Below are positions 1-7,685 of a stretch of 64,000 bases of DNA, in pieces (position 1 is the stretch's first letter; each line of letters opens with the position of its first letter). The translations under genes and the position numbers were made by a program. Origin of the DNA: an uncultured Oscillospiraceae bacterium (GTDB lineage Bacteria > Bacillota > Clostridia > Oscillospirales > Acutalibacteraceae); contig CAJUNQ010000063.1 in assembly GCA_910587835.1 (NCBI GenBank), positions 10,638-74,637 of the forward strand. Reading direction: 5' to 3'. The notes below the pieces were generated by a model. That model was given only the letters and a program-made list of their open reading frames with translations, made no database searches and had not been told where the DNA came from.

Positions 1-246
1 TTTGCCTGGCGCATACAGGATATCGTGAACGCCATGCTGGACGCAGGCGTCCGGCTCCTGCACATGGAGGAAATCATGCCAAAGCCAGATTATGAGCGCC
101 CCTTCTTTGTAAAGAATGAGGAGCTCATAAACGGCCGCAGGCCAAGCCGGGAGGAAGTGGACGAAATGTACAACTGGCGCAAAAACCCGGCGGCAGTCCT
201 GCCGGAGATGATTGCCCTTGCCGGACGCAGGGCAGAACAGGAGTGA
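1..246 (+). CDS. Class I SAM-dependent methyltransferase, C-terminal fragment (cut by window edge)
   Basis: The frame is open from base 1 and ends with TGA at 244-246, leaving the last 81 residues. The visible part has the usual C-terminal tail of small class I methyltransferases: W-R-I-Q-D-I-V-N-A-M-L-D-A-G followed by a charged H-M-E-E-I-M-P-K-P segment, the region where such enzymes close the substrate pocket. The SAM-binding glycine loop would lie outside the window, so the substrate cannot be inferred. The next gene starts 6 bases downstream and its ribosome site (AGGAG) overlaps this gene's end, so the two are probably co-transcribed. Confidence 0.7.
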   Translation, partial: FAWRIQDIVNAMLDAGVRLLHMEEIMPKPDYERPFFVKNEELINGRRPSREEVDEMYNWRKNPAAVLPEMIALAGRRAEQE

Positions 247-252
247 GACAGC

Positions 253-888
253 ATGGTCGGCATCTGCCCCCAATGCGGCAATTATGACTGGGATAAAACC
301 GTAGACGGGAACAAAATCACCTGCCCCAAATGCGGCCACAGCTGGCAGTTTTTAAAGCTGCCCCTGTTTGTGGTCACCGGAGCCAGCGGAGTGGGCAAAA
401 CCACCACCCTGCAGGCCCTGCAGGGCCTCACCCAGGACTTTGTGTGCCTGGATGCGGATTTCTTTTATAACCTGATGCCCCACGAGACCGAGGAGGACTA
501 CCTGGTCCAGACCGAGCAGACCCAGGCCCTCTCCCGGGATATTATGCAGTGCGGCAGGCCGGTGGTGTGGTCCAGAGCCGGGAACATCCACATGCTGAAC
601 AAGACCTATGGCCTCCGGTTCTTCACCGGCGTTTTTGTGCTGGCCCTGGTGTGCCCGGAGGAAAAGCTCCGGCAGAGAATGACAGCGGGCCGGGGCATTG
701 AAGACGCTGGCTGGATACAGAGCTCGGTAGACTATAACCGGTATTTTATAGAGCACAACCAGATTGGCAGCGTCAGCTATGACCGGCTGGACACAGGCCC
801 CCTGACCGCGGCGGAGGCCGCCCGGGCGGCCCATGCCTGGCTGCGGGGCAAAATGGAATCTTGCCCCGGACAGGGCGATATACTATAA
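253..888 (+). CDS. P-loop NTPase/nucleoside-kinase-like protein with N-terminal zinc ribbon
   Basis: A 211-residue protein. Residues 5-27 form a small zinc ribbon (CPQC...CPKC), followed directly by a beta strand and a Walker A loop (GASGVGKTTT, about residues 43-52). A D-A-D motif about 30 residues later and an arginine-rich lid (EEKLRQRMTAGRG) fit small-molecule or nucleoside/shikimate-type kinases, which transfer ATP phosphate to a small substrate. The substrate is not identifiable. ATG at 253 follows AGGAG within the previous gene's end. The protein is probably cytosolic. The zinc ribbon fused to a kinase-like P-loop is an uncommon arrangement, though similar proteins are annotated as AAA-family ATPases in gut Clostridia. 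Confidence 0.6.
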   Translation: MVGICPQCGNYDWDKTVDGNKITCPKCGHSWQFLKLPLFVVTGASGVGKTTTLQALQGLTQDFVCLDADFFYNLMPHETEEDYLVQTEQTQALSRDIMQCGRPVVWSRAGNIHMLNKTYGLRFFTGVFVLALVCPEEKLRQRMTAGRGIEDAGWIQSSVDYNRYFIEHNQIGSVSYDRLDTGPLTAAEAARAAHAWLRGKMESCPGQGDIL

Positions 889-919
889 CAAGAAAATAAA
901 CTTTGCGAGGTGTTTTAAC

Positions 920-2272
920 ATGGGCAGACTTTTTGGAACAGACGGAATCAGAGGCATTGCGAACAAGGACCTGACCTGCGAGCTGGCGACCCAGCTGGGC
1001 CGGGCAGCGGCGCAGGTGCTCACCAATAAATCCAACCGGCACCCTCGGGTGCTCATCGGCAAAGACACCCGGCTCTCCTCCGACATGCTGGAAAACGCCA
1101 TGGCCGCAGGGCTTTGCAGCATCGGCGCCAGCGTGGTGACTCTGGGCGTGGTGCCCACCCCGGCGGTGGCCTATCTGGTGGAGAAGTACAAGGCGGACGC
1201 AGGCATCATGATCTCCGCCTCCCACAACTCCTTTGAGTACAACGGCATTAAAATCTTCTCCGGCGACGGCTTCAAGCTGCCCGACGACCTGGAAGAGCGC
1301 ATTGAGGATATTATTCTGGGCAAAACAGACATCTCCAGCCAGCTGCCCCAGGACGAGGGGCTGGGCACGGTCTCCCGGGCAGAGGACGCGGTGCGGGACT
1401 ATATCGAGCATGTGAAAAGCACCGTGCACTTTGCCCTGGACGGCATGAGGCTGGCCATCGACTGCGCCAACGGCTCGGCCAGCGCCACAGCGGAGACCCT
1501 GTTCACCGAGCTGGGCGCACAGGTCACCATGCTCAACCAGAGCCCCGACGGCGTGAATGTCAACGACAACTGCGGCTCCACCCATATGGAGGGGCTCATC
1601 GAGTATGTCAAAACCCACGAACTGGATGCGGGCGTGGCCTTTGACGGAGACGCGGACCGCTGCCTGATGGTGGACGAGGCCGGCAATTTTGTAGACGGCG
1701 ACTTCATTATGGCTATCTGCGCCCTGGACATGAAAAGCCGGGGCAAGCTGAACCGGAACACCGTAGTGGGCACCATTATGACCAACCTGGGCTTCCAGAA
1801 GTTCTGCGAGGAGAACGGCATGCGCTTTGAAGCCACCAAGGTGGGCGACCGCTATGTGCTGGAACAGATGCGCCTGGAAAACTATAGCTTTGGCGGTGAG
1901 CAGAGCGGCCATGTGATCTTCCGGGACTTTGCCACCACCGGCGACGGCCAGCTCACCGCCTGCCAGCTGCTGAGCCTGATGCACCGGCGGCAGGGCAAGC
2001 TCTCCTCCCTGGCCACAGCCATGCAGAGATATCCCCAGACCATGATCAATATCACCGTGACCCCAGAGGGCAAGCTGGCCTTCTACACCGACCAGCGGGT
2101 GCGGGGGGCCATTGAAAGGGTCAGCGAGACCCTGGGCGGCGAGGGCCGCATTATCGTGCGCCCCAGCGGCACCGAACCCCTGCTGCGGGTCATGGTAGAG
2201 GGCCAGGACCAGGACCAGATTCAGGCCCTGGCAGAGGAGGTGGCCCAGGTCATCCGAGAGGAGCTCTGCTGA
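920..2272 (+). CDS. glmM: Phosphoglucosamine mutase
   Basis: GlmM converts glucosamine-6-phosphate to glucosamine-1-phosphate, the step before UDP-GlcNAc in peptidoglycan precursor synthesis. The protein is 450 residues, normal for the family. It starts MGRLFGTDGIRG and carries the phosphoserine loop ISASHN with S101 as the phosphorylated serine. The metal loop DGDADR is at 242-247, a sugar-binding GGEQSG loop lies around residue 325, and the C-terminal phosphate loop is RPSGTEP. The frame is open further upstream, but ATG at 920 fits the family N-terminus and has a GAGG ribosome site just before it. An essential housekeeping gene. Confidence 0.97.
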   Translation: MGRLFGTDGIRGIANKDLTCELATQLGRAAAQVLTNKSNRHPRVLIGKDTRLSSDMLENAMAAGLCSIGASVVTLGVVPTPAVAYLVEKYKADAGIMISASHNSFEYNGIKIFSGDGFKLPDDLEERIEDIILGKTDISSQLPQDEGLGTVSRAEDAVRDYIEHVKSTVHFALDGMRLAIDCANGSASATAETLFTELGAQVTMLNQSPDGVNVNDNCGSTHMEGLIEYVKTHELDAGVAFDGDADRCLMVDEAGNFVDGDFIMAICALDMKSRGKLNRNTVVGTIMTNLGFQKFCEENGMRFEATKVGDRYVLEQMRLENYSFGGEQSGHVIFRDFATTGDGQLTACQLLSLMHRRQGKLSSLATAMQRYPQTMINITVTPEGKLAFYTDQRVRGAIERVSETLGGEGRIIVRPSGTEPLLRVMVEGQDQDQIQALAEEVAQVIREELC

Positions 2273-2294
2273 TCATCAGAGAGGACTGTAAAAT

Positions 2295-3230
2295 ATGCGC
2301 GAAAGCTACAGCCAGAAAATTTCAGCCCGCCAGTGGAACCAGCCCGACAAGGGAGAGCGGGAAAGCCAGCGGGAAGCCACCTTTATGGACGACATTGTCC
2401 AGAAGGACCACCTGGAACGCCAGGTGCTGGCCGCTTTGGACGGGGTAGAGACTGTGTTCGACGGCGGGGCCGGGTGCGGGCGGTTCTCCATTCTGCTGGC
2501 AAAGCGGGGGTGTAAGGTCACCCATTTCGACATCTCCCAGCCCATGCTTGACAAGGCCAGAGAGCTGGCCGCAGAGGCTGGGGTGCTGGACAATATGGAG
2601 TTCATCCAGGGGGCTTTAGAGGATTTGTCCGCCTACAGAGACGAACAGTTTGACATGGTTATTTCTTTTGACGCGCCTGTGTCCTACACCTGGCCCAACC
2701 AGGAAAAGGTCATTGGAGAGCTGAGCCGCATCTGCAAAACGAAGCTGCTGCTCAGCGTCAGCTCCCGGCTGGGCTCTCTGCCCTATCTGGCGGACCCCAT
2801 CCAAAAAAGCCGCTTTATTCTGGACGAAAGCTGCCCCGACCCCTTTGTCCAGTGGTGCCTGAGTCACCGGGAGGAGATGGCGGAGAGCTTCCGCTTTGAC
2901 CTGGCAGGGGCGAAAAGGCTGCTGGCAGAGGGCGTCTTGGGCGGAGAAGCCGAGATCGCGGAGTATGAGCGGGGCGGCGCGCCCTGGTGCATCACCTACG
3001 GCTTTCTGCCCGGCGAGCTGCAAGATATTTTAGAGCGGCTGGGCTGGAAGGACATCCGCATGGCCGGGCCCGGGGCCTATGCCCGCAGCATATCCCGGGA
3101 GATTCTGCGGAAGATCATGGAGGACCCGGCCCAGAGGCGGGACTTCCTGGACTTCTGCTTTGTGTACGACCAAAACCCCTATGTGCTGGGCATGGGCAAG
3201 GACAATCTGTTCGCCATAGGGACCAAGTGA
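2295..3230 (+). CDS. Class I SAM-dependent methyltransferase, substrate unknown
   Basis: A 311-residue protein with a Rossmann SAM-binding fold. Motif I is DGGAGCGRFS at about residues 56-65, motif II is an acidic strand end (VTHFDISQPML), and a motif IV-like DMVISFDAPVSY follows. The roughly 50 residues before motif I and the long C-terminal half probably recognise the substrate. It sits 22 bases after glmM and 12 before a 2H phosphoesterase gene, all on the same strand, so co-transcription is likely without implying shared function. AGAGG precedes the ATG at 2295. It resembles the ubiquinone/SAM-MTase 11/25 group, which is too broad to give a substrate. Confidence 0.75.
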   Translation: MRESYSQKISARQWNQPDKGERESQREATFMDDIVQKDHLERQVLAALDGVETVFDGGAGCGRFSILLAKRGCKVTHFDISQPMLDKARELAAEAGVLDNMEFIQGALEDLSAYRDEQFDMVISFDAPVSYTWPNQEKVIGELSRICKTKLLLSVSSRLGSLPYLADPIQKSRFILDESCPDPFVQWCLSHREEMAESFRFDLAGAKRLLAEGVLGGEAEIAEYERGGAPWCITYGFLPGELQDILERLGWKDIRMAGPGAYARSISREILRKIMEDPAQRRDFLDFCFVYDQNPYVLGMGKDNLFAIGTK

Positions 3231-3242
3231 AGAGGGGCCGGT

Positions 3243-3722
3243 ATGGACAAATTTCTCTGCGTATTGGGCATTTTTGACGAGCAGACCCAACGGGTGCTGG
3301 GGGAGTACCAGCAGGCCATCCTGTCCCAGGGCTTCACCGGGCGGCAGACCATGGGCATCCCCTTTCACGTCACCCTGGGGACCTTTGGACTGGACCGCAG
3401 GGAGGCGCTGCTGAAAGAGCTGGACCAGCTGAGCATGGAGCCCATAGAGGTGTTTTTCAACCATATAGGGCTGTTTCAGGGACAGGAGGTGCTCTTTCTG
3501 GCCCCGGACGTGAACCGGGAGCTGCTGGCCTTAAAGGAGGCCTTCAGCGACGAGCAGGGCTGGACCGCCCACACCACCATGCTGATCGACAGCCGGGAGA
3601 ACACCCACAGGGGTCTGGATATTTTAGGAGAACGCTTCCGCCGGTTCTCCGGAAGAATCCAGCGGGCGGCGTTGTATGAGTTCTTCCCCTCAAAAAAACT
3701 GGGGGAGAGGATTTTAACTTAG
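3243..3722 (+). CDS. 2H phosphoesterase superfamily protein (2'-5' RNA ligase-like)
   Basis: A 159-residue protein with the two H-x-T signatures of the 2H superfamily: H42-V-T44 and H110-T-T112. Together they form a symmetric active site that hydrolyses or forms 2'-5' or cyclic phosphodiester bonds in RNA or nucleotides. Length and spacing match stand-alone bacterial LigT/YjcG-like proteins. The physiological substrate is not inferable. The TAG stop (3720-3722) lies inside the left inverted repeat of the element that fills 3719-3884, so the last codon or codons may be contributed by that insertion. Confidence 0.8.
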   Translation: MDKFLCVLGIFDEQTQRVLGEYQQAILSQGFTGRQTMGIPFHVTLGTFGLDRREALLKELDQLSMEPIEVFFNHIGLFQGQEVLFLAPDVNRELLALKEAFSDEQGWTAHTTMLIDSRENTHRGLDILGERFRRFSGRIQRAALYEFFPSKKLGERILT

Positions 3723-3884
3723 AACCTGTATTCATAGGCGGAGGATGCCGGAGTGGCGAGGGATTTTGTCGCCCTGCAAGGCAAAAAATCGCAGGAATAC
3801 TTGCCGTATTTCAATTTTTTTAACGCAGCAGGACGGCAAAAGGCCCGTCCCTCCGGCGTTCAACGCCTGTGAATACAGGTTCTT
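3719..3884. repeat. Palindromic intergenic repeat with about 20-bp terminal inverted repeats
   Basis: The stretch begins AGAACCTGTATTCATAGGCG (3721-3740) and ends with its near-perfect inverse, CGCCTGTGAATACAGGTTCT (3864-3883). The interior carries a second, weaker symmetry (GGAGGATGCCGGA against TCCCTCCGGCG) and the core GCAGGAATACTTGCCGTATTTC-like segment around 3800-3821. It encodes nothing. It fills nearly the whole gap between the 2H and DUF4180 genes; the next ribosome site (AGAGAGG) follows right after it. Similar short palindromic insertions are common in gut Clostridia. Function is unknown; as RNA it would form one long hairpin. Confidence 0.75.
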
Positions 3885-3899
3885 AGAGAGGAAAAGCAC

Positions 3900-4280
3900 A
3901 TGAAAATAGAAACGATCACAGAGAACGGCGTTCTTATTGCCCTGGCCGAGGGTCCGGAGAAGCTCATCACCGGCCCCCAGGAGGCCCTGGACCTGGCCAT
4001 GACCGTAAAATACGAGACAGGGTCCCAGCGAATTGCCCTGCCCAAAAAGCTGGTGGCCGAGGAGTTCTTCATTCTCAGCAGCGGCATGGCCGGGGAAATT
4101 CTGCAAAAATATATCAACTATCAGTTCAAGCTGGCCATTTGGGGCGACTTCTCCCGGTATACCAGCAAGCCCCTCCACGACTTTATCTACGAGTCCAACC
4201 AGGGAAAGGATTTCTTTTTTGTAGCCACCCAGGAAGAGGCCGTGAGCAGGCTGGCGCAGGCGGGCCAGCCTGCTCCGTAA
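3900..4280 (+). CDS. DUF4180 family protein
   Basis: A 126-residue cytosolic protein recognised as DUF4180 by its overall pattern: MKIETI-x-E-NG, a central I-L-S-S-G-M-A-G-E-I-L-Q-K helix, K-L-A-I-W-G-D-F-S-R-Y, and a C-terminal DFIYESNQGKDFFFV stretch. The family is small (about 120 residues), common in Firmicutes as single genes, and has no assigned biochemical activity. ATG at 3900 is preceded by AGAGAGG. It directly follows the palindromic repeat and precedes an rRNA-type methyltransferase by 15 bases. No function is proposed. Confidence 0.8.
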   Translation: MKIETITENGVLIALAEGPEKLITGPQEALDLAMTVKYETGSQRIALPKKLVAEEFFILSSGMAGEILQKYINYQFKLAIWGDFSRYTSKPLHDFIYESNQGKDFFFVATQEEAVSRLAQAGQPAP

Positions 4281-4295
4281 AGGAAAGGGGAGGCT

Positions 4296-5162
4296 ATGAG
4301 AGCAGCGCAGTGGCAGGACTATGAACTGATCGACGCCTCCGCCGGAGAGCGGCTGGAACGTTGGGGGGACATTCTCCTCATCCGCCCGGACCCCCAGATC
4401 ATCTGGGACACAGAGCGGCAGGACCCCCGCTGGCGGTCGGCCCATGCCCGGTACCACCGTTCCAGCAAGGGGGGCGGGCACTGGGAGGCCTACAAAAAAA
4501 TGCCCGAGGTATGGGCCATTGGCTGGCAGGGCCTCACCTTCCGGCTCAAGCCCATGGGCTTCAAGCACACAGGGCTGTTCCCTGAGCAGGCGGTGAACTG
4601 GGCCTTTGCCATGGAAAAAATCCAAGGGGCCCAACGCCCGGTAAGGGTGCTGAACCTGTTCGGCTACACCGGGGCGGCCACCCTGGCCTGCCTCAAGGCC
4701 GGGGCCTCTGTCACCCATGTGGACGCTGCCAAGGGCATGGTCCAGTGGGCCAAGGAGAACGCCGCCGCCTCGGGGCTGAGCGACAGGCCGGTGCGCTGGC
4801 TGGTGGACGACTGCGTGAAATTTGTCCAGCGGGAGCAGCGCCGGGGCAACACCTACGACGCCATTATCATGGACCCGCCCTCCTACGGCCGGGGGCCGGG
4901 GGGCGAGGTGTGGCGGCTTGAGGAGCAGCTCAGCGGCCTTTTACGGCTGTGCCTGTCCCTTTTGTCCCCAAAGCCCCTGTTTTTCATTCTCAACTCTTAC
5001 ACAACAGGCCTCTCCCCCGCAGTGATGGAGTATCTGCTCACCGTACTGGTCAAGCCCCGGCTGGGGGGCCGGGTGTCGGCGGACGAAATCGGCCTGCCGG
5101 CAACAGCCTCCGGCATGGTACTTCCCTGCGGCAACACCGCCATCTGGGAGGGAACCGCCTGA
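4296..5162 (+). CDS. Class I SAM-dependent rRNA-type methyltransferase (RlmI/RlmK-like core)
   Basis: A 288-residue protein with the SAM motif NLFGYTGAATL and an acidic loop ending motif II (VTHVDAAKGMVQWAKENA). Its catalytic motif IV, MDPPSYGRG, belongs to the DPPxF/Y group that methylates bases in RNA, often 23S rRNA cytosine C5 or guanine N2. There is no PUA domain, so it is shorter than E. coli RlmI; an N-terminal region of about 100 residues replaces it. The target is unknown. The stop TGA overlaps the next gene's ATG (A at 5162), indicating translational coupling. Confidence 0.8.
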   Translation: MRAAQWQDYELIDASAGERLERWGDILLIRPDPQIIWDTERQDPRWRSAHARYHRSSKGGGHWEAYKKMPEVWAIGWQGLTFRLKPMGFKHTGLFPEQAVNWAFAMEKIQGAQRPVRVLNLFGYTGAATLACLKAGASVTHVDAAKGMVQWAKENAAASGLSDRPVRWLVDDCVKFVQREQRRGNTYDAIIMDPPSYGRGPGGEVWRLEEQLSGLLRLCLSLLSPKPLFFILNSYTTGLSPAVMEYLLTVLVKPRLGGRVSADEIGLPATASGMVLPCGNTAIWEGTA

Positions 5163-5818
5163 TGGAGTACCGGGAAATTCAAATAAACGCCTGGAACCGG
5201 CGGGAGTATTTTGAGCACTACACCGCCGCAGCGCCCTGTACCTACAGTATGACAGTAAAGCTGGACGTCACCCCCCTGCGGCAAACCCAGGACAAGCTCT
5301 ACCCGGCTATGCTGTACCTGTTGACAAAGACAGTCAACCGGTTCGAGCCCTTCCGCACAGCCTACCGCCCGGACGGGACGCTGGTGGTGTATCAGGAGAT
5401 GCACCCCAGCTATACCATTTTTCACAGGGAAACCGAGAGCTTTTCCAGTATCTGGACAGAGTTTTCAGCAGAATACCCGGAGTTTCTCCGCCGCTATCAG
5501 ACGGATGTCCAGCTACACGAGCAGGCGTCGGGCTTCAGCCCCAAGCCCAATGTGCCAGAGAACAGCTTTCACGTCTCCATGATTCCCTGGACGGCCTTTG
5601 AGAGCTTTCAGCTCAACCTGCCGGACTTTCGGTATCTGCTGCCAATTTTCACCATGGGGAAGTATACCGTGCTGCCCGAGGGCCGCTGCCTTTTGCCGCT
5701 GGCAGTGCAGGCGCACCATGCCGTGTGCGACGGATACCATCTCGGCCGGTTTTTAGACTGCCTGCAACAGCAGCTGAACGCCTGGCCGGGCGAAACACAG
5801 GAGGAGCCAACATGCTGA
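5162..5818 (+). CDS. Type A chloramphenicol O-acetyltransferase-like enzyme
   Basis: A 218-residue protein, the usual CAT monomer length. The catalytic signature is H185-H186-A-V-C-D190-G191 near the C-terminus; the second histidine is the general base and the aspartate is structural. The N-terminal N-x-W-x-R-x-E-Y-F-x-H-Y-T pattern and a central PENSFHVSMIPW segment also match CATs. CATs move acetyl from acetyl-CoA to chloramphenicol, but chromosomal versions in gut Clostridia are often untested for resistance. It overlaps the upstream methyltransferase stop by one base and the downstream membrane gene by seven, so it is one cistron of an operon rather than a resistance cassette. Confidence 0.85.
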   Translation: MEYREIQINAWNRREYFEHYTAAAPCTYSMTVKLDVTPLRQTQDKLYPAMLYLLTKTVNRFEPFRTAYRPDGTLVVYQEMHPSYTIFHRETESFSSIWTEFSAEYPEFLRRYQTDVQLHEQASGFSPKPNVPENSFHVSMIPWTAFESFQLNLPDFRYLLPIFTMGKYTVLPEGRCLLPLAVQAHHAVCDGYHLGRFLDCLQQQLNAWPGETQEEPTC

Positions 5819-6171
5819 AATGGAGCCTTTTGGGCATAGGCGGGGCCTGGGCCTCGGCCATGCTCTACGAGTGGCTGTGGTCGGGCAGGCAGTCCATGGG
5901 GCTGCTGCTTTTGCTGGCGGCAGGCGTTTTTTTAAGCGTCCTGCTGTTTGCGTCGCTGAGGCGCAGGCAGCCGCCCCAGGTAGAGCCCATGGTCTGGTTC
6001 ATTCTGGCGGCGGTGGCCGTGGCCCTGGGCTATTCCGCCCTGGAGCGCACTGTGGAGAACAGCCTGACCCATGTCCCCCTGCTGCCCATGTATCCCATTT
6101 TGTTTCTGGACTTTTTTGCCTCAGGCTGTTATACTTGGTGGAAGAAGCGGAAGAGGCGGGGAGGAAGATAA
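5812..6171 (+). CDS. Small membrane protein, function unknown
   Basis: A 119-residue protein with three or four predicted membrane spans: about residues 1-19, 29-48, 64-82 and 94-110. A short R-R-R-Q loop and a strongly basic tail (KKRKRRGGR) predict a cytosolic C-terminus. ATG at 5812 follows GGAGG and overlaps the CAT-like gene's end, so it is translationally coupled to it. No family is recognised. The coupling suggests, but does not show, a link to transport or envelope function. Confidence 0.6.
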   Translation: MLKWSLLGIGGAWASAMLYEWLWSGRQSMGLLLLLAAGVFLSVLLFASLRRRQPPQVEPMVWFILAAVAVALGYSALERTVENSLTHVPLLPMYPILFLDFFASGCYTWWKKRKRRGGR

Positions 6172-6175
6172 GCAG

Positions 6176-6790
6176 ATGAAGGACAAAGTGGCGGAATGGG
6201 CCGAGGAACTGCAGAGCTTGGCCCAGGCCGGCCTGTTCTATGGAAAAGACGAGTTTGACCGGGAGCGCTACCAGCGGATTCGGGAAATCGCCGCGGAAAT
6301 GATGGCGCATCGGACCGGTATGCCGCTTGAGCTTGTGAAGGGCCTGTTCTGCAATGAAACGGGGTACCAAACGCCTAAGGTAGACACCCGGGCCGCTGTG
6401 TTTCAAGATGGAAAGCTGCTGCTGGTTCAGGAGAGAGGGGGGCTCTGGTCCTTACCCGGTGGCTGGTGCGAGTTCAACCTGTCCCCGGCGGAGAACACGG
6501 TGAAAGAAGCAAAAGAAGAGGCCGGGGCAGACGTAGCGGTCAAACGGCTGATCGCCGTACAGGACCGGAACAAGCATAATCAACCGCCGTATGCTTATGG
6601 GGTGGTTAAAATCTTCTACCTGTGCGAGCTCCTCGGCGGCAGCTTCACGCCGAACCTTGAGACCGAACAAATCGGGTATTTTTCTTTGAAAGATCTGCCG
6701 CCTCTGGCTGAGGCCAAATGCAGCAGAGAGCAGGTTCAGATGTGTTTTCAAGCGTATCAGGCAGAGAACTGGCCCGTTCTGTTTGACTGA
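6176..6790 (+). CDS. Nudix hydrolase with N-terminal helical domain (ADP-ribose pyrophosphatase group)
   Basis: A 204-residue protein. The first 60 or so residues form the helical 'Nudix N-terminal' domain (E-R-Y-Q-R-I-R-E-I-A). A Nudix fold follows, with the box GGWCEFNLSPAENTVKEAKE and then EAGAD, whose E-A-K-E-E cluster binds the metal. Nudix enzymes cleave nucleoside diphosphates linked to another moiety; the two-domain form is usually described as ADP-ribose pyrophosphatase-like. The substrate is not certain. The start at 6176 has GGGGAGGAAG upstream. Base use is slightly less GC-rich than in its neighbours. Confidence 0.85.
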   Translation: MKDKVAEWAEELQSLAQAGLFYGKDEFDRERYQRIREIAAEMMAHRTGMPLELVKGLFCNETGYQTPKVDTRAAVFQDGKLLLVQERGGLWSLPGGWCEFNLSPAENTVKEAKEEAGADVAVKRLIAVQDRNKHNQPPYAYGVVKIFYLCELLGGSFTPNLETEQIGYFSLKDLPPLAEAKCSREQVQMCFQAYQAENWPVLFD

Positions 6791-6833
6791 CGCGTTTATA
6801 GGATAGAGAAATCCAGATGAGAGGAGAAAGGCT

Positions 6834-7685
6834 GTGGCATTTATCCAGGTAAAAGACCTTCGCTTCGGCTACGAGACCGAGGACGGCGAAGGCCGGGAGG
6901 TACTCCACGGGGTCAGCATGACAATCGAGTCGGGGGAATTTGTGGCGCTGTTGGGCCACAACGGCTGCGGCAAGTCCACCATGGCAAAGCTCTTCAACGG
7001 TATGCTCATGCCCGGCAAGGGCTCCATTCTGGTAGACGGCATCGACACCCGGGAGGAGGACCGCCAGCTGGACGTGCGCCGCCGGGTGGGCCTGGTGCTG
7101 CAAAACCCGGACAACCAGCTGGTGGCGGGCATTGTGGAGGAGGACGTGGCCTTTGGCCCCGAAAACCTGGGGGTACCCCCCGAAGAAATCCGCCGCCGGG
7201 TAGACGACGCCCTGAAGGCGGTGGACATGTACCACTACCGGACCCATGCCCCCCACAAGCTCTCTGGCGGGCAAAAGCAGCGGGTGGCCATTGCAGGTGT
7301 CATTGCCATGGAGACCCAGTGCATTGTGCTGGACGAGCCCACCGCCATGCTGGACCCCCGGGGCCGGGCCGAGGTAATGGAGACCATCAAAAGGCTGAAC
7401 CAGGAGAAGGGCATCACCATCATCCTCATCACCCACTACATGGACGAGGCGGTCCAGGCCGGGCGGGTGATTGTCATGGATGAGGGAAATATTCTTATGG
7501 ACGGCAGTCCCCGACAGGTGTTTGCCGATGTGGAACGCCTGAAGCGTCACGGCCTGGACGTGCCCCAGGCCACAGAGCTCTGCTACCGGCTGAAGGCGGC
7601 AGGGGTAGAGCTCTCCGGCTCGCCCCTGTCCGTGGAGGAGTGCGTGGAGCTGTTCCGGCATCTTGACCCAGAGAGGAGAGCATGA
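6834..7685 (+). CDS. ecfA1: Energy-coupling factor transporter ATPase EcfA1
   Basis: One of the two ATPases of the group II ECF module, which powers several vitamin-binding S components. 283 residues, with Walker A GHNGCGKST, a Q-loop (LQNPDNQLV), signature KLSGGQKQR, Walker B VLDEPTAMLD and the H-loop TH. The Q-loop sequence NPDNQ is characteristic of EcfA. The start is GTG at 6834 with GAGGAGAAAGG upstream. Normally ecfA1, ecfA2, ecfT and truA are contiguous; here about 2.1 kb of other genes separate it from ecfA2. Its TGA overlaps the next gene's ATG. Confidence 0.93.
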   Translation: MAFIQVKDLRFGYETEDGEGREVLHGVSMTIESGEFVALLGHNGCGKSTMAKLFNGMLMPGKGSILVDGIDTREEDRQLDVRRRVGLVLQNPDNQLVAGIVEEDVAFGPENLGVPPEEIRRRVDDALKAVDMYHYRTHAPHKLSGGQKQRVAIAGVIAMETQCIVLDEPTAMLDPRGRAEVMETIKRLNQEKGITIILITHYMDEAVQAGRVIVMDEGNILMDGSPRQVFADVERLKRHGLDVPQATELCYRLKAAGVELSGSPLSVEECVELFRHLDPERRA

